A DNA stretch of 8,317 nt from Acidimicrobiia bacterium (lineage in GTDB: Bacteria > Actinomycetota > Acidimicrobiia > IMCC26256 > BP-133), in the NCBI GenBank assembly GCA_025923175.1, contig JAICGL010000161.1, forward strand, positions 1 to 8,317, written 5' to 3'. Each line of letters begins with the position of its first letter. Position 1 is the first letter of the stretch. The notes under the pieces were generated by a model. That model was not told the DNA's origin, did not search any database, and saw only the letters and a program-made list of their open reading frames with translations. The position numbers were made by a program, and so were the translations under genes. Shown piece after piece: positions 1-5,197 of the stretch.

Positions 1-903
1 ATCCAGCTGGTGCACGGCTACGCCGAACCGGCCGCCGCCATCGCCGTCCACCCCGGTGTGGGCGCAGTGAGCTTTACCGGCTCGGTGCCCACCGGCCGGA
101 AGGTAGCCGCCGCCGCGATGGAGACCGGCCCCCGCCTCGTCTCCCTCGAGCTCGGCGGGAAGAACGCCATGGTGGTGCGGCCCGACGCCGATCTCGACCT
201 CGTCGTCGACGGCGCCATCTTCGGCGCCTTCGGCACAAGCGGTCAGCGCTGCACGTCGACCTCGCGGCTGATCGTGCATCCCGACGTGGCCGGCGAGCTC
301 GTCGAGCGGATCGCCAAGCGCACCAACGATCTCCGCCTCGGGGACCCGACCGACCCGTCCACCGATGTGGGGCCCGTCATCAACCGGGCTGCAGCCGAAC
401 GCATCGCGGGCATGGTGGCCGACGCCATCACGGAAGGCGCCTCGGCCGCCTGCGGCGGCAATGTCCGCGACAGCGTCTTCGGCTGTGAGGGCGGCACCTT
501 CTTCGAGCCCACGATCCTGACCGGCGTCGAGCCGCATCACCGCATCGCCCGGGACGAGGTCTTCGGTCCGGTGCTGGCGGTGATGGAGGTGGCCGACCTC
601 GACGAGGCGCTCGATGTCGTCAACTCCGTGGAATACGGGCTGTCGTCGTGTATCTACACCCGCGACATCAACACCGCTCTCTACGCCGTCGACCGCATCG
701 ACGCCGGCATCGTCTACGTCAACGCCCCGACGATCGGCGCCGAGATCCCGCTCCCCTTCGGCGGGACGAAGCACACCGGGAACGGGTTCCGGGAGGCCGG
801 CGCCCGGGGCATCGAGCAGTTCAGCCAGTTGAAGACCGTCTACATCGACTACTCAGGCCGCCTGCAACGGGCCCAGATCGACACGCCGGGGGTGGGCGAA
901 TGA
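1..903 (+). CDS. Aldehyde dehydrogenase, ALDH7 (antiquitin/aminoadipate-semialdehyde dehydrogenase-like) family, 5'-truncated
   Basis: NAD(P)-dependent oxidation of an aldehyde or semialdehyde to the acid, cytoplasmic. The frame is open from base 1, so the start lies before the window. About 300 residues are present and roughly 200 N-terminal residues (most of the cofactor domain) are missing. Visible motifs, numbered from base 1: FTGS at residues 24-27, catalytic-base Glu50 in LELGGKN, and the nucleophile Cys84 in GQRCTSTSRL. The 34-residue Glu-Cys spacing is the usual one for the superfamily. EVFGPVLAV and PFGGTKHTGNGFREAG follow. The C-terminal tail (IDYSGRLQRAQID) resembles the NYSxxLxLAQ end of ALDH7 proteins, which act on aminoadipate semialdehyde/piperideine-6-carboxylate, and this is why I favour that family. 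The stop overlaps the aminotransferase start (ATGA), which implies translational coupling. Substrate is inferred only: aminoadipate semialdehyde, succinate semialdehyde or another omega-oxo acid are all possible. The GTG at position 10 is internal and not a start. Confidence 0.92.
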   Translation: MQLVHGYAEPAAAIAVHPGVGAVSFTGSVPTGRKVAAAAMETGPRLVSLELGGKNAMVVRPDADLDLVVDGAIFGAFGTSGQRCTSTSRLIVHPDVAGELVERIAKRTNDLRLGDPTDPSTDVGPVINRAAAERIAGMVADAITEGASAACGGNVRDSVFGCEGGTFFEPTILTGVEPHHRIARDEVFGPVLAVMEVADLDEALDVVNSVEYGLSSCIYTRDINTALYAVDRIDAGIVYVNAPTIGAEIPLPFGGTKHTGNGFREAGARGIEQFSQLKTVYIDYSGRLQRAQIDTPGVGE

Positions 904-2153
904 GCGCCGTATACCACTTGCCCGAGCCCGGGGGCTCGGAGTTCGAGCCGACGTCGGCGGAGTGGCTGGCCCGCGACGAGGCGGCGCTCGCCGGCGTGCT
1001 GCCCCGCATCACCGACGTCGTGGCGGTGCGGGGAATGGGGTCGTGGCTGTGGGACGCCGACGGCCGGCGCTATCTGGACTTCGGGTCGGGTATCGCGGTC
1101 ACCAACACCGGTCACTGCCACCCCAAGGTGGTGGCGGCCATCACCGCGCAGGCGGAGACGCTGATCCACACCTCGGTGGTGGCCCACCCGACCGGGATGA
1201 TCCGCCTGGCCGAGCGGCTCGCCGGGCTGGTCCCGTTCATGGCCGATCCGCAGGTGTTCTTCTGCAACTCCGGAGCGGAGGCGGTCGACGGTTCACTGAA
1301 ACTGGCCCGCAGGGCCACCGGCAAGCCTGGCGTGATCGCCTTCCGGCGGGCCTTCCACGGTCGCACGCTGGCGGCAACCAGCCTCACCACCGCCAAGGGC
1401 AAGTACCGGGAGGGCTACGAGCCGCTGCTGCCGTCGGTCACGATCGCGCCCTACGGCGACCTCGACGGACTGGATGAGCTGCTGACCCTGCAGGCGCCGG
1501 GCGTGAACATCGGGGCGATGATCGTCGAACCCGTCCTCGGCGAGGGGGGCTACGTGGTGCCGCCGCTTTCCTGGCTGGCCGGATTGCGGGAACGCTGCGA
1601 CCGCCACGGCATGCTGCTGATCTTCGACGAGGTCCAGACGGGCGTCGGCCGCACCGGCCGGCCCTTCGCCGCCGAGACGTTCGGTGTGGCCCCCGACGTG
1701 GTGCTCTTCGCCAAAGGAATCGCCTCGGGGCTGCCGCTGGGCGGGATCATCGCCTCGCGGGACCTGATGGATCGCTGGCCGACCGGCGCCCACGGCTCCA
1801 CGTTCGGCGGGAACCCGGTGTCGTGTGCCGCGGCGCTGGCCACTCTGGACGTGCTGGAGGAGGAGGGCTGCTACGAGCGGGCCCGCCGCCTCGGCAGCCG
1901 TGCCGTGGAGCGACTCGGGGCCGTTCCGGGCCCGGTCGACGTGCGGGGTGTGGGCCTCATGATCGGCGTGGAACTGCGCGACAAGACCGTCGCCGAGGCG
2001 GTGCAGGCACGGTGCCTCGACGACGGTCTCATCGTCCTGTTGTGCGGCCCCGGCGAGAACGTGCTGCGGCTGATCCCGCCGCTCACAATCACCGACGCCG
2101 ACTTCGAGCACGGCCTCGACATCATCGTCGCCGCTATCGCGGCAACGGTCTGA
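900..2153 (+). CDS. Class III PLP-dependent aminotransferase (4-aminobutyrate/omega-amino acid type)
   Basis: Transfers the amino group of an omega-amine or omega-amino acid to an oxo acid such as 2-oxoglutarate, giving a semialdehyde for the neighbouring dehydrogenase. The protein has 417 residues, normal for the class. Motifs: phosphate-binding NSGAEA at 123-128, HGRT at 153-156 beside the PLP ring, IFDEVQTG with Asp243 (pyridine nitrogen contact) and Gln246, Schiff-base Lys272 in FAKGIASGLPLG, and STFGGNP at 300-306. ATG at 900 is chosen because it overlaps the upstream stop as ATGA, has a G-rich ribosome-binding stretch (888-896) just before it, and gives the expected N-terminus. The longer open frame to 648 runs inside the dehydrogenase and is not real. 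It looks like GabT-type enzymes, but class III specificities (GABA, lysine 6-amino, ornithine, diamines) cannot be separated by eye. With an ALDH7 partner, a lysine-6-aminotransferase-like role is a serious alternative. No gene symbol is assigned for that reason. Confidence 0.93.
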   Translation: MSAVYHLPEPGGSEFEPTSAEWLARDEAALAGVLPRITDVVAVRGMGSWLWDADGRRYLDFGSGIAVTNTGHCHPKVVAAITAQAETLIHTSVVAHPTGMIRLAERLAGLVPFMADPQVFFCNSGAEAVDGSLKLARRATGKPGVIAFRRAFHGRTLAATSLTTAKGKYREGYEPLLPSVTIAPYGDLDGLDELLTLQAPGVNIGAMIVEPVLGEGGYVVPPLSWLAGLRERCDRHGMLLIFDEVQTGVGRTGRPFAAETFGVAPDVVLFAKGIASGLPLGGIIASRDLMDRWPTGAHGSTFGGNPVSCAAALATLDVLEEEGCYERARRLGSRAVERLGAVPGPVDVRGVGLMIGVELRDKTVAEAVQARCLDDGLIVLLCGPGENVLRLIPPLTITDADFEHGLDIIVAAIAATV

Positions 2154-2310
2154 GGCGTACTGGAACGGGTTTCAATCGGCTGTGCCGGCGCCACCACCTT
2201 GGGCGGCGCCGTTGCAGCGTCTTGATGAGCGCGTGGCGAGCAGCTTCGACCTCGAGGCGGCTCTGACGCTCGTTGTGCAGAACGAGCAGCGTTTCCGGGT
2301 GGTAATGCAT
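2134..2310 (-). CDS. Small Arg-rich hypothetical protein (58 aa)
   Basis: I do not recognise this protein. It is an ATG-started 58-codon ORF on the minus strand (start codon 2310-2308, TAG at 2136-2134). What supports it is a perfect AGGAGG (2322-2317) with a 6-base spacer, G/C in the third position of about three quarters of the first 33 codons, and a non-random protein. It begins MHYHPETLLVLHNERQ, then continues as a likely amphipathic helix (about residues 5-33, rich in Leu, Glu and Ala). It ends in a strongly basic tail (residues 34-58 contain ten Arg, one Lys and a Trp-Trp pair at 39-40). No signal peptide or membrane segment is visible. Short proteins with a His-Pro-Glu/Leu-rich start and a basic end occur in actinobacterial genomes in my recollection, but I could not search. 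The 3' end overlaps the convergent aminotransferase by 20 bp. The basic tail would allow nucleic-acid or membrane-surface binding (inference only). Confidence 0.62.
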   Translation of the reverse strand: MHYHPETLLVLHNERQSRLEVEAARHALIKTLQRRRPRWWRRHSRLKPVPVRLRPLPR

Positions 2311-2316
2311 TCCAAG

Positions 2317-2322
2317 CCTCCT
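2317..2322 (-). promoter_or_regulatory. Strong Shine-Dalgarno (AGGAGG) of the small minus-strand ORF
   Basis: The plus strand reads CCTCCT, so the minus strand carries the full consensus AGGAGG, six bases before the ATG at 2310. It is the clearest ribosome binding site in the window and the main reason to believe the 58-residue ORF, since most other starts here have weak sites or rely on coupling. Confidence 0.6.
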
Positions 2323-2325
2323 GGG

Positions 2326-2348
2326 CTCAATCTGGATGAGAGGTTGAG
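2326..2348 (+). repeat. Short hairpin, 8-bp stem with one G-U pair
   Basis: CTCAATCT (2326-2333) pairs with AGGTTGAG (2341-2348) around a 7-base loop, with a single G-U wobble if read as plus-strand RNA. Read as minus-strand RNA the same position is a C-A mismatch. It lies a few bases upstream of the AGGAGG of the small minus-strand ORF. It could be a regulatory hairpin or chance, as its length is only modestly significant. Confidence 0.3.
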
Positions 2349-2363
2349 GTTGAGAGACGCTCC

Positions 2364-2421
2364 GACCCCGACCCGAGCAGACGACGAGCCAAGGGGGAGG
2401 AGGCCCGTGCGGGCCGGGGTC
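2364..2421 (-). repeat. 12-bp inverted repeat with 34-base loop, possible RNA stem
   Basis: The arm at 2364-2375 (GACCCCGACCCG) and the arm at 2410-2421 (CGGGCCGGGGTC) are complementary at 11 of 12 positions. The odd position is A-C on the plus strand but G-U on the minus strand, so the stem is continuous only in a minus-strand transcript. A further 4-bp pairing (2358-2361 with 2425-2428) could extend it past a small internal loop. The right arm can also fold alone as GCCC-GTGC-GGGC (2403-2414), so two structures compete. No T-run follows. It may be a leader element of the small ORF or an operator-like palindrome. Confidence 0.35.
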
Positions 2422-2568
2422 AGAAGCGCCGGTGCTGCGTGCAGGCCGGGCTACGAGACCCAGAAGCAGTCCGCGGCGAGGCCGGCCCCGACGGGGCGGC
2501 AGATCATTCGCTCAGCGGACGCACGCATGACATCGAAGGTACCGAACCTCCGCCGGTGCCCGCCATCG

Positions 2569-2576
2569 AATTAATT
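2569..2576 (+). promoter_or_regulatory. AT-rich palindrome AATTAATT, possible -10 region of otsA
   Basis: This is the only strongly AT-rich patch in the otsA upstream region, about 45 bases before the start codon. ATTAAT (2570-2575) matches four of six bases of the sigma-70-type -10 consensus. No good -35 box is visible 16-18 bases upstream, so this is a weak suggestion from position and composition only. Confidence 0.22.
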
Positions 2577-2595
2577 GCGACGGTCCCGGGCATAT

Positions 2596-2613
2596 CCCTT
2601 GGGGGAGAAAGGG
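2596..2613 (+). promoter_or_regulatory. otsA ribosome-binding stretch inside a short hairpin
   Basis: GGGGGAG (2601-2607) and AAAGGG (2608-2613) are both purine-rich candidates for the otsA ribosome binding site. The second has the better spacing (7 bases). CCCTT (2596-2600) can pair with AAGGG (2609-2613) around an 8-base loop and would partly hide that site. The stem is only 5 bp, so any regulatory role is speculative. Confidence 0.3.
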
Positions 2614-2620
2614 CTTTCGC

Positions 2621-4084
2621 ATGTCGTTGACTGAGCGCATCATCCTGGTTTCGAACCGCGGGCCGGTGCAGTACGGGCGGGAGAATGGCGAGCGGACCAC
2701 CAACCGGGGGGCAGGCGGGCTCGTCACGGCCCTGTCGGGGCTCAGCAGCCAGCTTCAGGACGGAGTCTGGGTGTGCGCCGCGATGAGCGACGAGGACGTC
2801 GTCGTGGCCCGGGAATCACCCGAGGGACTGTGCCCGCCGGAACTGGGCCACGACGATCTCAGGGTGCGGCTCGTGGCGCTCGATCCCGCCGCCCAGGACG
2901 ACTTCTACACGGTCATCGCCAACCCGCTGTTGTGGTTCATCCAGCACCATCTCTACGACCTCAAGACCGGCCCCAACATCACCCGGCGGGAGATCGAGGC
3001 CTTCGAGTCTGGCTACGCCGCCGTGAACCGCCGCTTCGCCGAGGTCGTGGTCGAGGAGGTGAACAAAGCCGGCGGCGACGCCACCGTGATGCTGCACGAC
3101 TACCACTTCTATCTCCTGCCGGCCGAGGTGCGCCGCCAGTGCCCCGACGTCGTCCTGCACCACTTCGTGCACATCCCTTGGCCGGATCCCGATGCATGGC
3201 GGGTCCTGCCGCCACCGATGCGCGACGCGCTGTTCCGGGGGCTGCTCGGAAACGACGTCATCGGCTTCCATACCGAGGGCTACGCCCGGAATTTCCTGCT
3301 CGGCTGCCAGGAACTCCTCCACCTGCCGGTCGACCTGTCGGCGATGGAAGTCGTCATCGACGGCAGGGTGGTCCGGGCCCGCTGGTACCCGATCTCCATC
3401 GACCCGGAGGCCTTCGAGGCGATGGCCGAGTCGCCCGAGGTTCTGGATCAGGAACGTGAACTGGCCGCGCGCCGCCGCGACCACCTCCTCCTCCGCGTCG
3501 ACCGAACCGACCCGAGCAAGAACATCGTCCGCGGGTTCATGGCCTACGACCTCCTGCTTCAGGACCATCCGGAGTTGGCCGAACGGATCACATTCCTCGC
3601 GCTGCTGCAGCCGAGCCGGCAGGACGTCCCGGAATACGCCGCCTACGTAGAGCGGATCCAGACCATCGTCGACGACGTCAACCGCAAGCACGGCACCGGC
3701 GACTGGCACCCGATCGAACTGCACCTGAAGGACGACCTTGACCTGGCCGTCGCCGCCTACAAGCAGTTCGACGTCCTCATGGTCAACGCCATGTTCGACG
3801 GGATGAATCTCGTCGCCAAGGAGTCGATTCTGGTCAACCGCCGCGATGGCGTGCTGGCCCTCTCGGAGAACACCGGCGCCCACGAGGAGCTCGGCGCCTT
3901 CGCCGTCACGCTGCATCCGTTCGACATCCAGCAACAGGCCGACGCGATCCACGAGGCGTTGACCATGCCCGTGGAGGAGCGGCGCGGCCGCCGCGACGCC
4001 TGCGTCAAGGTCGTCCAGCAGAACGACGTGGCCAAGTGGCTGCAGATGCAGCTGGCAGACATCAGCCGGGCCGCCGCGGAGTGA
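2621..4084 (+). CDS. otsA: Trehalose-6-phosphate synthase (GT20 family)
   Basis: Transfers glucose from a nucleotide sugar (UDP- or GDP-glucose) to glucose 6-phosphate to form trehalose 6-phosphate. It is cytoplasmic and the first step of the OtsAB route to a stress protectant. The protein has 487 residues, normal for single-domain enzymes. Visible motifs: VSNRGP (10-15) and GAGGL (30-34) in the N-terminal acceptor site, Tyr96 and Trp105 with the same 9-residue spacing as the glucose-6-phosphate-contacting Tyr/Trp of E. coli OtsA, LHDYHF with Asp160, HIPWP with His184, Arg295/Lys300 in DRTDPSKN for the nucleotide phosphates, and DGMNLVAKE with Asp393 and Glu401. The Gly usually following that Lys (SKG) is Asn here. 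This fits my recollection of Streptomyces-type OtsA and the related pseudo-glycosyltransferases ValL/VldE. ATG 2621 is preceded by GGGGGAGAAAGGG at 2601-2613. The adjoining otsB makes trehalose 6-phosphate the likely product. Confidence 0.93.
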   Translation: MSLTERIILVSNRGPVQYGRENGERTTNRGAGGLVTALSGLSSQLQDGVWVCAAMSDEDVVVARESPEGLCPPELGHDDLRVRLVALDPAAQDDFYTVIANPLLWFIQHHLYDLKTGPNITRREIEAFESGYAAVNRRFAEVVVEEVNKAGGDATVMLHDYHFYLLPAEVRRQCPDVVLHHFVHIPWPDPDAWRVLPPPMRDALFRGLLGNDVIGFHTEGYARNFLLGCQELLHLPVDLSAMEVVIDGRVVRARWYPISIDPEAFEAMAESPEVLDQERELAARRRDHLLLRVDRTDPSKNIVRGFMAYDLLLQDHPELAERITFLALLQPSRQDVPEYAAYVERIQTIVDDVNRKHGTGDWHPIELHLKDDLDLAVAAYKQFDVLMVNAMFDGMNLVAKESILVNRRDGVLALSENTGAHEELGAFAVTLHPFDIQQQADAIHEALTMPVEERRGRRDACVKVVQQNDVAKWLQMQLADISRAAAE

Positions 4085-4848
4085 CGCTGCTGAGCGCCCT
4101 CGCCGCTGACCCGGCGCGAGCCGCCGTCATCGTGGACTTCGACGGGACGCTGGCCCCGATCGTCGACGACCCGCCGGCCGCTACTCCCCTGCCGGAGGCG
4201 GCGGCAACACTCGACCGGCTCGCCCGCTGCTTCGGTCGCGTGGCGGTGGTGAGCGGCCGGCCGGTGTCGTTCCTGCGCCATCATCTGCCGGTCGACGGGC
4301 TCACGCTCTTCGGCCAATACGGAGTCGAGCGTTCGGTGGGGGACGGGATCGAGACCGTCCCCGCCGCCGCCCGCTGGGTCGAGGCGGTGCACCGGGCGGC
4401 CGACGAAGCCGAAGCCGAGCTGCCGGGACTGTTCGTTGAGCGGAAAGGCACGGTGGCGGTCGGGCTTCACTGGCGCCGCCGGCCGGACCTCGAAGCGGCG
4501 GCTGTAGATCTCGGGCACCGACTCGCCGGGTTACACGGCCTCCGTCTCGAACCGGGCCGGCAGACGGTGGAGCTGCGACCCCCACTCGACGTCGACAAAG
4601 GAACCGCTGTCGAGGAACTCGCCACCGGTGCATCCGCCGCGCTGTTCATCGGCGACGACCGCGGTGACCTGGCGGCCTTCGACACCCTCACCCGACTCGT
4701 CGACGAAGGGCGTCTCACGCATGCCGTGCGAGTGGCCGTGCGTTCGTCGGAAGCTCCCGCCGAGTTGCTCGACCGGGCCGATTTCGTCGTCGATGGCCCG
4801 CGCGGTGCGCTCCGTCTCCTCGACGAATTAGTAGCCCTCGTCGTGTAG
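4081..4848 (+). CDS. otsB: Trehalose-6-phosphate phosphatase (HAD superfamily)
   Basis: Hydrolyses trehalose 6-phosphate to trehalose and phosphate, completing the pathway begun by otsA. The protein has 255 residues, typical of OtsB. HAD motifs are in order: DFDGTL with nucleophile Asp19 and acid/base Asp21, VVSGRP with Ser58, Lys173 in DKGTAVEEL, and FIGDDRGD with Asp192/Asp193 for magnesium. The cap-domain stretch VERKGTVAVGLHWR (119-132) matches the family pattern for sugar recognition. The GTG at 4081 overlaps the otsA stop as GTGA and gives the correct N-terminus. No independent ribosome binding site is needed if translation is coupled. An in-frame GTG at 4036 lies inside otsA and is rejected. 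The last 21 bases overlap the convergent membrane-protein gene. Confidence 0.94.
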   Translation: MTLLSALAADPARAAVIVDFDGTLAPIVDDPPAATPLPEAAATLDRLARCFGRVAVVSGRPVSFLRHHLPVDGLTLFGQYGVERSVGDGIETVPAAARWVEAVHRAADEAEAELPGLFVERKGTVAVGLHWRRRPDLEAAAVDLGHRLAGLHGLRLEPGRQTVELRPPLDVDKGTAVEELATGASAALFIGDDRGDLAAFDTLTRLVDEGRLTHAVRVAVRSSEAPAELLDRADFVVDGPRGALRLLDELVALVV

Positions 4849-5124
4849 CCGTTTGCCATCCTCGCCGAAGCACTCGTCGATGTCGCTGCTGTGATGGACG
4901 CAGCGATGCCTGTACCAGGAGTAGTAGGAGGCTTCGACGATCACGGCCCCGGCCAGAAAGCCGGCAGCAACGATGAGGAGGGCGGGGACCCAACGGATCC
5001 TTCCATCGATGGCGCGCCGGAAGGCGATCCCCGCCGCGATCACGACGGCAATGGCGGCCAGCCCCAAGCCCAAGCCCGCCTCCTGCGTGTCCATCAGCCG
5101 AAACGCGTGGTCGATCGGGTTCAT
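4828..5124 (-). CDS. Small two-helix membrane protein of unknown function (98 aa)
   Basis: I do not recognise this protein. Two hydrophobic segments are clear, at about residues 17-34 and 45-63. They are separated by a short basic loop (Arg36, Arg37, Arg42, Arg44), so the positive-inside rule puts the loop in the cytoplasm and both ends outside. The acidic N-terminus (Asp5, Asp12, Glu15) fits this. The C-terminal tail of about 35 residues is hydrophilic, starts with a Tyr/Trp-rich YYSWY patch and has two Cys (75 and 85) that could form a disulphide outside the membrane. ATG at 5124 is chosen. A GTG two codons upstream (5130) has a GGGACGA about 8 bases before it and is a good alternative. The open frame continues to 5364, but that part overlaps the E1 gene and is Pro/Ser-rich shadow sequence. 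The start is 73 bp after the E1 stop on the same strand, so co-transcription is possible. The 3' end overlaps otsB by 21 bp. Confidence 0.72.
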   Translation of the reverse strand: MNPIDHAFRLMDTQEAGLGLGLAAIAVVIAAGIAFRRAIDGRIRWVPALLIVAAGFLAGAVIVEASYYSWYRHRCVHHSSDIDECFGEDGKRLHDEGY

Positions 5125-5197
5125 CGCCACAGAGTTCGTCCCAGGACCGTGGGGAGCCTTCCGTCCACACCGAATCTCCGAAATCTGGAGAGCGGCC

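Larger units (their letters stand above)
2311..2620. other. Non-coding, GC-rich intergenic region with several inverted repeats
   Basis: About 310 bases between the small minus-strand ORF and otsA with no convincing gene. It holds a short tandem GAGGTT repeat (2340-2351), an 8-bp hairpin (2326-2348), a 12-bp inverted repeat (2364-2375 with 2410-2421), a 5-bp hairpin with a 3-base loop (2485-2497) and an AT-rich patch before otsA (2569-2576). None of the hairpins is followed by a T-run in either direction, so they are not ordinary intrinsic terminators. The region presumably holds the divergent promoters and leaders of the small ORF and otsA. Two weak plus-strand ORFs cross it (2407-2574 and 2439-2630), but neither has a recognisable product. 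Confidence 0.6.

Noticed and set aside
648..899. Longer start for the aminotransferase frame (upstream extension from 648)
   Set aside because: It lies wholly inside the aldehyde dehydrogenase gene, is Arg-rich shadow sequence, and the ATGA overlap at 900 gives the natural family start.
1293..2111. 272-codon minus-strand open frame antisense to the aminotransferase
   Set aside because: Shadow of a well-supported gene with no recognisable domains.
2485..2497. GC-rich hairpin GCCCC-GAC-GGGGC as a terminator
   Set aside because: No T-run on either strand and only five pairs, so it does not fit an intrinsic terminator.
2182..2574. 130-codon plus-strand ORF after the aminotransferase
   Set aside because: No convincing start signal. 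It runs antisense to the better-supported minus-strand small ORF, and its translation is low-complexity Arg/Pro/Ala.
2439..2630. 63-codon plus-strand ORF ending 10 bases into otsA
   Set aside because: GTG start without a ribosome binding site. The end overlap might suggest coupling, but the product has no motif and the frame crosses the inverted-repeat-rich leader.
2512..2727. 71-codon minus-strand ORF across the otsA start
   Set aside because: Starts inside otsA, no clear ribosome binding site, no patterned protein.
2816..3952. 378-codon minus-strand open frame antisense to otsA
   Set aside because: Long antisense frames are common opposite high-GC genes. The translation is Val/Asp/Glu/Gly-rich without motifs and the plus strand is an unambiguous otsA.
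5175..5191. TCTCC/GGAGA hairpin between E1 and the membrane-protein gene as a terminator
   Set aside because: Five-bp stem with a 7-base loop and no T-run in the E1 direction. Too weak to call.
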